Shown here: positions 15,549-24,519 of the stretch, piece after piece
Layout: each line of letters starts with the position of its first letter
How positions within the stretch are numbered: position 1 is the stretch's first letter
Assembly (NCBI RefSeq): GCF_031157275.1
Contig: NZ_JAVIFW010000001.1
Coordinates: forward strand, 806,001-870,000
DNA: 64,000 bases
Source: Streptomyces sp. LHD-70
Lineage (GTDB): Bacteria > Actinomycetota > Actinomycetes > Streptomycetales > Streptomycetaceae
Reading direction: 5' to 3'
Position numbers and translations under genes: made by a program
Notes under the pieces: model-generated
Databases searched by the model: none
The model's input: the letters and a program-made list of their open reading frames with translations, nothing else
Told to the model about the DNA's origin: nothing

Positions 15549-18065
15549 ATGTCCGTACTGACGCGCGACGAAGCGCAACAACGAGCCCAGCTCATCGAAG
15601 CCCACCGGTACGAGGTCCACCTCGACCTGACCAAGGGCGACACCACGTTCGACACCCGCACCGTGATCCACTTCACGGCCCACGCGAACGGCGACACCTT
15701 CATCGAGCTGAAGGCCGACCACCTGCGCACCGCCACGCTCGACGGACACCCCCTCGACCCCGCATCCCGCACCGCCGACCGGCTCCCGCTCACCGGCCTC
15801 ACCGCCGGCCCGCACGAGCTGCACATCGACGCCGCCATGCGCTACTCCCGCACCGGCGAAGGCATGCACCGCTTCACCGACCCCACCGACGGCGAGACGT
15901 ACCTCTACACCCAGGCCTGCATGGACGACGCCCAGCGGATCCTCCCCTGCTTCGACCAGCCCGACCTCAAGGCCCGCTTCGCGATCACCGTCACCGCCCC
16001 CACCGACTGGACCGTCCTCGGCAACGGCATCGCCACCGAGCACACCCCCGGCCAGTGGGAGATCGCCGAGACCCCACCGATCTCCACGTACCTCGTCGCG
16101 ATCGCCGCAGGCCCGTACCACTCCATCCGCACCGAACACCGCGGACTCCCCTTCGGCCTGCACTGCCGCCGCTCCCTCGCCCCCCACCTGGAGGCCGACG
16201 CCGAGGAACTCCTCACCGTCACCCGCGGCTGCTTCGACCGCTACCACGAGAAGTTCGACGAGCCCTACCCCTTCGACTCGTACGACCAGGCCTTCGTGCC
16301 CGAGTTCAACGCCGGCGCCATGGAGAACCCCGGACTCGTCACCTTCCGCGACGAATTCGTCTACCGCTCCGCCGTCACCGACACCGAACGCCAGACCCGC
16401 GCCATGGTCATCGCCCACGAGATGGCCCACATGTGGTTCGGCGACCTCGTCACCCTGCGCTGGTGGGACGACATCTGGCTGAACGAGTCCTTCGCCGAGT
16501 ACATGGGCTACCAGACCACCGCCGAAGCCACCCGCTTCACCGACACCTGGACCGACTTCGGCATCACCCGCAAACCCTGGGGCTACGACGCCGACCAGCG
16601 CCCCTCCACCCACCCCGTCGCCCCCGACCCGGAGCTCGTCCCGGACACCGCGACCGCCGACCTCAACTTCGACGGCATCTCCTACGCCAAGGGCGCCTCC
16701 GCGCTCCGCCAACTCGTCGCCTGGCTCGGCGAGAAGGACTTCCTCGCCGGCATCAACACCCACTTCAAACGGCACAAGTTCGACAACGCGACCCTCGCCG
16801 ACTTCCTCGACAACCTCGCCGCCCACACCGACCGCGACGTCCACGCCTGGGCCCGCGCCTGGCTCGGCACCACCGGCATCGACACCCTCACCCCGTCACT
16901 GAGCGAGACCGACGACGGCGTGCAGCTCACCGTCCAGCACGACGGCAGCCGCCCCCACCACGTCACCATCGGCCTCTACGACACCGTCTCCCTCTCCACC
17001 GCCACCTCGGCCGCCACCCTCCACCTGCGCGAACGCTTCGACGTCGACATCCCCGCCGACGCCCCGCAGGTCCATGCGCGGGACCTGACCGGCCGCCGCC
17101 CCGACCTGATCGTCCTCAACGACGGCGACCTCACCTACGCCAAGATCCGCTTCGACGAGCACTCCTTCACCACCCTCAAGACCGGCCTCTCCCACCTCCC
17201 CGAGCCCCTCACCTCCGCCGTCGTCTGGAACGCCCTCCGCGACGCCGTACGCGACGGTGAACTCCCGCCCGCCGCCTACCTGGAGGCCGCCCGCGCCCAC
17301 CTCCCCGGCGAAGCGGACCTCGCCCTCGTCCAGGGCGTCCTCACCTTCACCGCCGCCCACGTCGTCGACCGCTTCCTCCCGGCGACCGAACGCCCCGCCG
17401 CCCTCGCCACCCTCACCGACCTGTGCCGCGACCTGATCCGCCGCACCGAGGACGGCTCCCACCCCGGACTGCGCCTCACCGCCGTCCGCCACTTCATCTC
17501 CGCCGCCGCCCAACCCGACACCATCCGCGACTGGTTCGACTCCGGCAGCGTCCCGGGCGGCCCCGAACTCGACCCCGAACTGCGCTGGCGCATCCTCCAC
17601 CGGCTCTCCGTACTCGGCGCCGTCGACGACGCCGTCATCGAAGCCGAACTCACCCAGGACCCCAGCGCCACCGGCCAGGAAGGCGCCGCCCGCTGCCGCG
17701 CCGCCCTGCCCGACCCGGTCGCCAAAGCCACCGCCTGGCGCGCCATGTTCGACGAGGACCACCTCTCCAACTACCTGTTCACCGCCACCGCCCAGGGCTT
17801 CTGGCAACCCGAACAACTCGACCTCGTACGCGACTACATCCCCCGCTACTACGACGCCGCCCTCGCCGTCGCCGCCCGCCGCGGCTCCGCCATCGGTGAC
17901 GCCGCAGGACGCTGGGCCTTCCCCGCCATCGCCGTCAGCGACACCACGCTGACCCTCGGCCGCACCTGCCTGGACCGCGACAACCCGCCCCCGTCCCTGC
18001 GCCGCAAACTGGTCGACCAACTGGACGATCTGGAGCGGGCGTTGCGGGTACGCACCGTTCTGTAG
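15549..18065 (+). CDS. pepN: Aminopeptidase N (M1 family)
   Basis: 838 residues from ATG 15549 (MSVLTRDEAQQRAQ). M1 metallopeptidase: substrate-binding FNAGAMENPGLVTF near residue 255, zinc site VIAHEMAHMWFGD followed by WLNESFAEYMG (HExxH-x18-E), and the catalytic Tyr region of FDGISYAKGASALRQL. C-terminal helical ERAP1-like domain fills residues ~520-838. It removes N-terminal residues from peptides in the cytoplasm. No clear Shine-Dalgarno is seen; the open frame extends upstream into repeat sequence, but homology begins at this Met. Length is normal for the family. Confidence 0.95.
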   Translation: MSVLTRDEAQQRAQLIEAHRYEVHLDLTKGDTTFDTRTVIHFTAHANGDTFIELKADHLRTATLDGHPLDPASRTADRLPLTGLTAGPHELHIDAAMRYSRTGEGMHRFTDPTDGETYLYTQACMDDAQRILPCFDQPDLKARFAITVTAPTDWTVLGNGIATEHTPGQWEIAETPPISTYLVAIAAGPYHSIRTEHRGLPFGLHCRRSLAPHLEADAEELLTVTRGCFDRYHEKFDEPYPFDSYDQAFVPEFNAGAMENPGLVTFRDEFVYRSAVTDTERQTRAMVIAHEMAHMWFGDLVTLRWWDDIWLNESFAEYMGYQTTAEATRFTDTWTDFGITRKPWGYDADQRPSTHPVAPDPELVPDTATADLNFDGISYAKGASALRQLVAWLGEKDFLAGINTHFKRHKFDNATLADFLDNLAAHTDRDVHAWARAWLGTTGIDTLTPSLSETDDGVQLTVQHDGSRPHHVTIGLYDTVSLSTATSAATLHLRERFDVDIPADAPQVHARDLTGRRPDLIVLNDGDLTYAKIRFDEHSFTTLKTGLSHLPEPLTSAVVWNALRDAVRDGELPPAAYLEAARAHLPGEADLALVQGVLTFTAAHVVDRFLPATERPAALATLTDLCRDLIRRTEDGSHPGLRLTAVRHFISAAAQPDTIRDWFDSGSVPGGPELDPELRWRILHRLSVLGAVDDAVIEAELTQDPSATGQEGAARCRAALPDPVAKATAWRAMFDEDHLSNYLFTATAQGFWQPEQLDLVRDYIPRYYDAALAVAARRGSAIGDAAGRWAFPAIAVSDTTLTLGRTCLDRDNPPPSLRRKLVDQLDDLERALRVRTVL

Positions 18066-18079
18066 CCTCGCCCGCAGGA

Positions 18080-18147
18080 TCCAGCCCCTCCGGCGTTTGA
18101 GATGGGGGTCCCCCCTGCTCGAGCGAAGCCGAGAGCTTGGGGGAGGG
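18080..18147. repeat. Dispersed intergenic repeat block after pepN
   Basis: TCCAGCCCCTCCGGCGTT (18080-18097) is identical to 12039-12056, and 18101-18147 is the second copy of the 47-bp hairpin element. The next bases (GGGGGCTGGCCCCC, then GGGAAGGGGCGGG) also echo 12073-12105. The 292-bp gap to the next gene holds no gene; a CAGCTC/GAGCTG inverted repeat at 18279-18293 is the only operator-like feature, and I see no DmdR/IdeR iron box. Confidence 0.7.
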
Positions 18148-18357
18148 GGCCCGGGGGCTGGCCCCCGAAGCGCCGCAGCCACGCGGCGCCAGTCGCATAT
18201 CGAAAACAGCCGGGAAGGGGCGGGCAGGGGACCAACACCCCCGCCCGCCCCCACGCGCACAGATACCCCTTTCGGGTCCAGCTCGTTGAGCTGACGGACA
18301 CGGCCCCCAGCCCCGTACAGGCTGGACCAAGCCCCCCCCGGACCCGAAGGAACCCCC

Positions 18358-19731
18358 ATGCCCGACGCCCCCCTCGCCTCCGGACCCGCGGGCCCCACCC
18401 ACCTGCGGCCCCTCCTCGACACCGTCCTCACCGCCCTCACCGAAGGCGCCACCGCCCGCCAGGGCCCCCTCCCCGCCGGCGGCCCCACCACCGTCACCGA
18501 GCACGTACGACGCACCGTCGGCCACCCCCTGCCCGAACACGGCACCGGCGACGAAGAGGCCCTCACCACCCTCGTCCAGCTCCTCGCCCACGGCGCCGCC
18601 GACCCCGCCGACCCGCTGTGCGCCGCCCACCTGCACTGCCCGTCACTCGCCGTCGCCACCGCCGCCGACCTCGCCGCGTCCGCACTCAACCCGTCCATGG
18701 ACTCCTGGGACCAGGCACCCGCCGCCTCCGCCCTGGAAACCCTCGTCACCGACGCCCTCGCCGCCCTCGTCCACCCCAGCGCCACCGCTCTCGTCACCAC
18801 CGGCGCCACCGAGGCCAACCAACTCGCCCTGCTCCTCGCCCGCGAGACCCACACCCCCGCGACCCTGCAACTCGTCACCGGCGCCAACGCCCACCACTCC
18901 CTGCAGCGCGCCGCCTGGCTCCTCGGCCTGCCCGAACCCATCACCGTCCCCACCCCCACCGACGTACTCGACCCCACCGCCCTGAACGACACCCTCACCC
19001 AACTCCCCAAAGCCACCGTCCTCGTGGCCGCCACCGCGGGCACCACCGACGCCGGACACATCGACCCCCTCCCCGCGATCGCCGACGTCTGCGACCACCA
19101 CGGCGCCCGCCTCCACATCGACGCCGCATACGGCGGCACCCTGCTGTTCAGCGACCGCCGCCGACGCCTCCTCGACGGCCTCGACCGCGCCCACACCGTC
19201 GCCCTCGACCTGCACAAACTCGGCTGGCAACCCGTCGCCGCCGGACTCCTCACCGTCCGCGACCGCGGCGAGACCCGCGCCCTCGCCCACCAGGCCGACT
19301 ACCTCAACGCCGACGACGACATCCACGCCGGACTACCCGACCTCCTCGACCGCTCCCTGCGCACCACCCGACGCCCCGACATCTTCAAGATCGCCACCAC
19401 CCTGCGCGCCCTCGGCCGCACCGGCATCGGCGCACTCGTCGACCAGGTCTGCGACCTCGCCAGCGGCTTCGCCCACACCATCGACAGCCACCCCCGCTTC
19501 GAGCTCTACGCCCGCCCCACCCTCAGCACCGTCCTCTTCCGGCCCCACCACATCGAGGACGCCGCCCTCGGCAGGCTCCGCCGCACCCTCCTCACCGAAG
19601 GCCACGCCGTACTCGGCCGCGCCCACGCCGACGGCCGCCTCTGGCTCAAGGTCACCCTGCTCAACCCGCACACCCGGCCCGCCGACCTCGCCGGCCTCCT
19701 CAAACTGGTGGAAGGGCACACCTCCCGATGA
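18358..19731 (+). CDS. PLP-dependent amino-acid decarboxylase, DesA-like (siderophore precursor)
   Basis: 457 residues, ATG 18358 with GAAGGA 6 bases upstream. Group II PLP decarboxylase: GATEANQLALLLA, LHIDAAYGGTLLF, and the PLP lysine in ALDLHKLGWQPVAAG. The HKxGWQP context matches lysine (DesA) and diaminobutyrate decarboxylases more than aromatic ones. Its stop overlaps the start of an amine N-hydroxylase gene, the same pairing as desA-desB of desferrioxamine synthesis, where lysine is decarboxylated to cadaverine. The later genes (acyltransferase desC, synthetase desD) are absent from the window, so the product may differ or the rest lies elsewhere. Confidence 0.8.
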   Translation: MPDAPLASGPAGPTHLRPLLDTVLTALTEGATARQGPLPAGGPTTVTEHVRRTVGHPLPEHGTGDEEALTTLVQLLAHGAADPADPLCAAHLHCPSLAVATAADLAASALNPSMDSWDQAPAASALETLVTDALAALVHPSATALVTTGATEANQLALLLARETHTPATLQLVTGANAHHSLQRAAWLLGLPEPITVPTPTDVLDPTALNDTLTQLPKATVLVAATAGTTDAGHIDPLPAIADVCDHHGARLHIDAAYGGTLLFSDRRRRLLDGLDRAHTVALDLHKLGWQPVAAGLLTVRDRGETRALAHQADYLNADDDIHAGLPDLLDRSLRTTRRPDIFKIATTLRALGRTGIGALVDQVCDLASGFAHTIDSHPRFELYARPTLSTVLFRPHHIEDAALGRLRRTLLTEGHAVLGRAHADGRLWLKVTLLNPHTRPADLAGLLKLVEGHTSR

Positions 19732-21275
19732 ACCCCACACCCAGCCCACCCGACCCCCGGCACCCGACCCGCCCCGACCCCCCGCAGCCAACCCGCTCCG
19801 GCCCCCCGCACCCGACCCGCCCCGACCCCCCGCAGCCAACCCGCTCCGGCCCCCCGCAGCCAACCCCGCCCGACTCCACGCCCGACCACCCCCGCGATCT
19901 CGTCGGCATCGGCATCGGCCCCTTCAACCTCTCCCTCGCCGCCCTCGCCCACGGCCTGCCCGACCCCCTCGACACCGCCTTCTACGAACAACGCCCCGCC
20001 TTCCACTGGCACCCCGGCCAGCTCATCGACGGCACCCGCCTCCAAGTCCCCTACCTCGCCGACCTCGTCACCCTCGCCGACCCCACCAGCCCCTGGTCGT
20101 ACCTCAACCACCTACGCGACCAACAACGCCTCTACCCCTTCTACTTCACCGAGCGCTTCCACATCCCCCGCGCCGACTACGACACCTACTGCCGCTGGGT
20201 CAGCGACCGACTCCCCTCCCTGCACTACGGCCACCAGGTCGACGCCGTCCGCTGGGACCCCCGACACGCCCTCTTCGAAGTCGACTTCACCCAACTCGAC
20301 ACCGACGGCGAAGCCGAAGCCCTCGGCCGCACCCACACCCGCAACATCGCCCTCGGCATCGGCACCGCCCCCTACATCCCCGAACCCCTCAGACCCCTCG
20401 CCGACGCCCCCACCGTCCCCGTCATCCACGCCGCCGACTACCTCACCCACCGCCAACGCCTCCTCGCCGCCGACCACATCACCGTCATCGGCTCGGGCCA
20501 GTCCGGCGCCGAGATCTTCCTCGACCTGCTCCGCGCCCGCCCCGCACGCCACGAAAAACTCCACTGGCTCGCCCGCACCGAGGCCTTCGCACCCACAGAG
20601 CACTCCCCACTCGGCCTCGAACACCTCACCCCCGACCACATCCACTACTTCCACGCCCTCCCCGAACCCGTACGCGACCGCCTCGCCCCCGCACTCCGGC
20701 AACTCCACCAAGGCATCGACGCCGACACCATCGCCGCCATCCACGACGAGCTCTACGACCGCACCCGCGACGGCGGCTGGCCCGACGCCACCCTCACCCC
20801 CGGCGTCACCGTCCGCACCGCAGGCCGCCTCGCCGGAACCAAGATCGAACTCCACCTGGAACACACCCAGCAGGGCACCCGCACTCGACTCACCACCGAC
20901 GCCGTCATCCTCGCCACCGGCTACCGCGAACGCCCCCTCGACCAGCTCCTCGCCGCCCTCGACCCCCACCTCCACCGCGACGCCACCGGCCGCCCCCACA
21001 TCGACCCCCACTACCGCCTCGCCCTCGACCCCGCCATCACCCGCACCGGCAGCAACATCTACGTCCAGAACGCCGAACGCCACACCCACGGAGTCGGCAC
21101 CCCCGGCCTCGGCCTCGCCGCCTGGCGCAGCGCCACCATCCTCAACACCCTCACCGGCACCAACCCTTACCCGCTCCCCACCCGCACCGCCTTCACCACC
21201 TTCGGCCTCCCCGAAGTGCGGAACGACAGCACCACCCCCGGCCCCGACGGAACCCTCGTCGACCTCAAGGGCTGA
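19728..21275 (+). CDS. Amine/lysine N-hydroxylase, DesB-like flavoprotein with repeat extension
   Basis: 515 residues; ATG 19728 overlaps the decarboxylase stop (ATGA). From residue ~58 it is a class B N-hydroxylating monooxygenase: FAD loop GIGIGPFNLSLAALAH, substrate region FHWHPGQLIDGTRLQVPYLADLV, NADPH loop VIGSGQSGAEIFLDLL, and the C-terminal ATGYRERP motif. The first ~57 residues are unusual: a Pro/Arg/Asp-rich tail made of a 16-residue tandem repeat (HPTRPDPPQPTRSGPP twice plus a partial copy). Expected reaction is oxygen- and NADPH-dependent N-hydroxylation of cadaverine or a similar diamine to give a hydroxamate precursor. An internal start that removes the tail is not obvious. Confidence 0.85.
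   Translation: MNPTPSPPDPRHPTRPDPPQPTRSGPPHPTRPDPPQPTRSGPPQPTPPDSTPDHPRDLVGIGIGPFNLSLAALAHGLPDPLDTAFYEQRPAFHWHPGQLIDGTRLQVPYLADLVTLADPTSPWSYLNHLRDQQRLYPFYFTERFHIPRADYDTYCRWVSDRLPSLHYGHQVDAVRWDPRHALFEVDFTQLDTDGEAEALGRTHTRNIALGIGTAPYIPEPLRPLADAPTVPVIHAADYLTHRQRLLAADHITVIGSGQSGAEIFLDLLRARPARHEKLHWLARTEAFAPTEHSPLGLEHLTPDHIHYFHALPEPVRDRLAPALRQLHQGIDADTIAAIHDELYDRTRDGGWPDATLTPGVTVRTAGRLAGTKIELHLEHTQQGTRTRLTTDAVILATGYRERPLDQLLAALDPHLHRDATGRPHIDPHYRLALDPAITRTGSNIYVQNAERHTHGVGTPGLGLAAWRSATILNTLTGTNPYPLPTRTAFTTFGLPEVRNDSTTPGPDGTLVDLKG
19761..19870 (+). repeat. 48-bp tandem repeat inside the hydroxylase gene
   Basis: Perfectly periodic units at 19761-19808 and 19809-19856 with a partial third from 19857; being 48 bp it keeps the frame and codes 16 residues per unit. 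Confidence 0.85.
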
Positions 21276-21291
21276 ATGCGACAGTGACCCC

Positions 21292-22011
21292 ATGACCACC
21301 AACCCCCACCCCAGCCCCAATCCCAGCCCCAACCCCACCCCCGCCCTTGAAGACCCCCGAGTCGCCGTACGCGGCGAAGCCCGCCTCGAAGTCGACCCCG
21401 AGATCGCCCGCATCACCATCACCGTCACCGCACGCGGCCGCGACCGCCGCGCCGCACTCGACGACCTCACCCACCGCAACAACACCGCACTCCAGCTCAT
21501 CAAGAGCTACGGCGAAGCCATCGAGAACCTCGAAACCGGCGCCTTCTCCATCAGCCCCCAACTCACCGACAAAGGCCGCGGCGAACGCATCCGCGCCTAC
21601 CAGGGCCGCGTCCACATCACCGCCGAACTCAGCGACTTCACCGCACTCGGCGAACTCACCACCCGCCTCGCCGACCTCGACCTCACCCGCGTCGACGGCC
21701 CCTACTGGAGCCTGCGCCCCACCTCGCCCGCCCACGCCCAGGCCCGCCGCCAAGCCGTCCACGAAGCCGTCCAACGCGCCCGCGAATACGCCGACGCCCT
21801 CGGCACCCAGCTCACCGCACTCATCGACATCGCCGACATCGGCGCCGACAACTCCCTTCCGCCCTACCCACCCGCACCCGGCGGCCTCCGCACCGTCGCC
21901 TACGGAGCCCCCGAAGCCGCCGGCGCCCCACCCCTCGACCTCGAACCCCAACGCCAGACCATCTACGCCAACATCAACGCCCGCTTCACCATGGCCCCGC
22001 CCCGACTCTGA
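21292..22011 (+). CDS. SIMPL-domain (DUF541) protein
   Basis: 239 residues, ATG 21292. After a Pro-rich start (NPHPSPNPSPNPTP) the SIMPL pattern appears: VRGEARLEVDPEIARITITVTARGRDR, then NTALQLIKSYGEAIENLETGAFSISPQ, and the C-terminal ARRQAVHEAVQRAREYADALG. The function of this family is poorly known; members occur in bacteria as periplasmic or cytoplasmic proteins. No signal peptide or membrane segment here. It follows the hydroxylase by 16 bases, so it may be the third gene of that operon, but a role in siderophore formation is not implied. Confidence 0.85.
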   Translation: MTTNPHPSPNPSPNPTPALEDPRVAVRGEARLEVDPEIARITITVTARGRDRRAALDDLTHRNNTALQLIKSYGEAIENLETGAFSISPQLTDKGRGERIRAYQGRVHITAELSDFTALGELTTRLADLDLTRVDGPYWSLRPTSPAHAQARRQAVHEAVQRAREYADALGTQLTALIDIADIGADNSLPPYPPAPGGLRTVAYGAPEAAGAPPLDLEPQRQTIYANINARFTMAPPRL

Positions 22012-22034
22012 GCAGCCATGCGCATTCCGCCCGA

Positions 22035-22067
22035 ATGAGCGCCCCCGACCACCCATCGAGCGCTCAT
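22035..22067 (+). terminator. Inverted repeat after the SIMPL gene
   Basis: ATGAGCGC (22035-22042) and GCGCTCAT (22060-22067), 17-base loop, 24 bases past the stop. Likely ends the siderophore-precursor transcript before pyk. Confidence 0.45.
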
Positions 22068-22167
22068 CAGAGCAACGCAGGGCACAGTTCAACACTTGTC
22101 AATAACCCTTCATGCAAAGGTTGTTGAGCAGTCACGCCACACCAAATCTCTACCCGCCGGTAAGCCC

Positions 22168-22173
22168 TAGGGT
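22168..22173 (+). promoter_or_regulatory. -10 element of a leaderless pyk transcript
   Basis: TAGGGT ends 6 bases before the pyk ATG at 22180; no Shine-Dalgarno is present. No convincing -35 is seen at the proper distance. Confidence 0.45.
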
Positions 22174-22179
22174 CAGACC

Positions 22180-23616
22180 ATGCGCCGAGCAAAAATCGTC
22201 TGCACCCTGGGCCCCGCCACCGACTCCTACGACCAGATCAAGGCACTGGTCGAAGCCGGAATGGACGTAGCCCGCTTCAACCTCAGCCACGGCACCTACG
22301 CCGAACACGAGGAGCGCTTCAAGCGCGTCCGCGAAGCCGCCGAGGAAACCGGCCGCAGCGTCGGCATCCTCGCCGACCTTCAAGGCCCGAAGATCCGACT
22401 CGGACGCTTCACCGAAGGCCCCGTACTCCTTGAACGCGGCGACGACTTCACCATCACCGTCGAAGACGGCATCCAAGGCGACCGCCAGACCTGCGGCACC
22501 ACCTACGACGGCCTCGCCGCCGACGTCACCACCGGCGAACGCATCCTCGTCGACGACGGCAAAGTCACCCTCGAAGTCACCGACGTCGACGGCCCCCGCG
22601 TCCACACCACCGTCATCGAAGGCGGCATGGTCTCCGACCACAAGGGCCTCAACCTCCCCGGCGTCGCCGTCTCCGTCCCCGCACTCTCCGAGAAGGACGT
22701 CGAAGACCTCCGCTGGGCCCTGCGCACCGGCGCCGACGTTATCGCCCTCTCCTTCGTCCGCAGCGGCCGCGACATCGAAGACGTCCACCGCATCATGGAC
22801 GAAGAAGGCCGACGCCTCCCCGTCATCGCCAAGGTTGAAAAACCCCAGGCCGTCGAGAACATCGACGACATCGTCGCCGCCTTCGACGGCATCATGGTCG
22901 CCCGCGGCGACCTCGGCGTCGAAATGCCCCTGGAACAAGTCCCGATCGTCCAGAAGCGCGCCATCAAGCTCGCCAAGCGCAACGCCAAACCCGTCATCGT
23001 CGCCACCCAGATGCTCGACTCGATGATCGACAACTCCCGCCCCACCAGGGCCGAAGCGTCGGACGTGGCCAACGCGGTGATCGACGGCACCGACGCGGTG
23101 ATGCTCTCCGGCGAGACAAGCGTCGGCAAATACCCCGTAGAAACCGTCAGGACCATGTCCCGCATCGTCGCCGCCGCAGAGGAGGACATCCTGGCAAAGG
23201 GCCTGCCCCCACTCACCGAACGCAGCAAGCCCCGCACCCAGGGCGGCGCAGTCGCCCGCGCTGCCGCCGAAATGGGCGACTTCCTCGGAGCGAAGTTCCT
23301 CGTCGCCTTCACCCAGTCCGGCGACACGGTCAAGCGCCTGTCGCGCTACCGCTCCCCGATCCCGCTCCTCGCCTTCACCCCGGACGCGGCGACCCGCTCC
23401 CAGCTCAACCTCACCTGGGGCGTGGAGACCTTCCTCGGCCCGCACGTCGACTCGACGGACGCGATGGTCGCCCAGGTCGACGAGCAGCTCCTGAAGATCG
23501 GCCGCTGCCAGAAGGGCGACATCGTCGTCATCACGGCCGGCTCCCCACCCGGAGTCCCCGGCTCGACCAACCTGGTCCGCGTCCACCACATCGGCGAGGA
23601 CGACAGCCCGAAGTGA
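22180..23616 (+). CDS. pyk: Pyruvate kinase
   Basis: 478 residues. Full glycolytic enzyme: RRAKIVCTLGPATDS at the N-terminus, MDVARFNLSHGTY, ILADLQGPKIRLGRF, the B domain (~residues 70-165), VIAKVEKPQAVENIDDI, the active-site signature DGIMVARGDLGVEMP and QMLDSMIDNSRPTRAEASDVANAV. The C-domain carries ARAAAEMGDFLGAKFLVAFTQSGDT. It makes pyruvate and ATP from phosphoenolpyruvate and ADP. ATG 22180 follows a TAGGGT element directly, so the message is probably leaderless. Its 3' end converges on the HTH-LAGLIDADG gene with only 10 bases between. Confidence 0.97.
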   Translation: MRRAKIVCTLGPATDSYDQIKALVEAGMDVARFNLSHGTYAEHEERFKRVREAAEETGRSVGILADLQGPKIRLGRFTEGPVLLERGDDFTITVEDGIQGDRQTCGTTYDGLAADVTTGERILVDDGKVTLEVTDVDGPRVHTTVIEGGMVSDHKGLNLPGVAVSVPALSEKDVEDLRWALRTGADVIALSFVRSGRDIEDVHRIMDEEGRRLPVIAKVEKPQAVENIDDIVAAFDGIMVARGDLGVEMPLEQVPIVQKRAIKLAKRNAKPVIVATQMLDSMIDNSRPTRAEASDVANAVIDGTDAVMLSGETSVGKYPVETVRTMSRIVAAAEEDILAKGLPPLTERSKPRTQGGAVARAAAEMGDFLGAKFLVAFTQSGDTVKRLSRYRSPIPLLAFTPDAATRSQLNLTWGVETFLGPHVDSTDAMVAQVDEQLLKIGRCQKGDIVVITAGSPPGVPGSTNLVRVHHIGEDDSPK

Positions 23617-23626
23617 CCTTCGCTGG

Positions 23627-24409
23627 TCAGTACTTGGGGCCTATGTGGGTGTCCATGAGGGCGACCGAGTCCTTGCGGGCTATGGAGATGTTGAACGGGA
23701 TTCCGTCGCGCGTGCAGTTGGCCCACTGGACGCCCAAGCGGTCGAGGGTGTCAGTGCAGAGCCGCCGGATATCGTCGGACTTGTTGGTGAAGAAGTAGCG
23801 CGGGTACTCGTAGCGCTTCTTCACTCCGGCGACTATTCGCGTCGTCCAGTTGGTGATCCGACATCCGTCAGAGTGGATGAGCCCACGGACGAACTCCCAT
23901 GGGTACGCGTCGACGATCTCCTGCTGCCAGGCCTGGAGGTCGATCTTCCGCTCGTGCTTCTTGCCGGGGCCGTGCTGGGGGAAGAGGCAGGGCCAGTGCT
24001 GGCTGTAGCCGACGACGGAGACATGCCCGGTGGCCTGCACTCTCGCAGCCTTGCCACTGGGGTTCGCCTCTTTGACGGCTTCTACGCACGCGTCGATCAG
24101 TCCTGGCCACACGTCCGCACACGCTATGCGTAAGAAGTAGCCGGTACGTGCGCCGGGGCTAATGCAGCCGTCGCCGAGGTAGAGGCCTAGGAGATAGGAG
24201 TATGCCGCCGGGTCGGGCGGCCAGTCGGACGTCGGTCCGCACCGGCAGCAGGGCTCCATCTGGGGCCTCATGCGCGGCAGCGGCTCGATCCGCACCATCC
24301 ATTCACGGATCGCCGCACGTGAGATCCCGGTTTCCTTGCTGACGGAGTTGAGGCTGCGGCCTTGGGAGACGAGAGTGAGGGCGCGCTTGCGAGTGCTCAT
24401 GTCGTACAT
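23627..24409 (-). CDS. Standalone HTH-LAGLIDADG protein (homing-endonuclease-like)
   Basis: 260 residues from ATG 24409 (MYDMSTRKRAL); no Shine-Dalgarno is visible and an ATG at 24400 is also possible. Residues ~5-45 are a resolvase-like helix-turn-helix (SLNSVSKETGISRAAIREW). Two LAGLIDADG-like motifs follow: YLLGLYLGDGC (~residue 75) and FVRGLIHSDGC (~180), each with the metal-binding Asp, plus NKSDDIRRLCTDTL. Such proteins are found as lone genes in Streptomyces; whether they cut DNA is unknown. The codon usage is visibly less G/C-biased than in the neighbours, which suggests transfer. It lies 110 bases downstream of a tRNA gene on the same strand. Confidence 0.75.
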   Translation of the reverse strand: MYDMSTRKRALTLVSQGRSLNSVSKETGISRAAIREWMVRIEPLPRMRPQMEPCCRCGPTSDWPPDPAAYSYLLGLYLGDGCISPGARTGYFLRIACADVWPGLIDACVEAVKEANPSGKAARVQATGHVSVVGYSQHWPCLFPQHGPGKKHERKIDLQAWQQEIVDAYPWEFVRGLIHSDGCRITNWTTRIVAGVKKRYEYPRYFFTNKSDDIRRLCTDTLDRLGVQWANCTRDGIPFNISIARKDSVALMDTHIGPKY

Positions 24410-24519
24410 GTGAGCGAGTCTTGCGCGACGCCTGCCGATTCGGCGAAGGTCAGCGGCCGGAATCACAAGGTCGGGTGAACTCCAGCCGAATCGCTGGCGG
24501 CCTTGCAATCAAAGGAAAG

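Noticed and set aside
18148..18357. Iron box for DmdR/IdeR upstream of the siderophore-precursor operon
   Set aside because: No TTAGGTTAGGCTNACCTAA-like 19-mer is present; only a short CAGCTC/GAGCTG repeat.
18102..19727. Extension of the hydroxylase frame upstream through the decarboxylase gene
   Set aside because: The region is Pro/Arg-rich shadow coding of the decarboxylase; the ATGA overlap at 19728 is the natural start.
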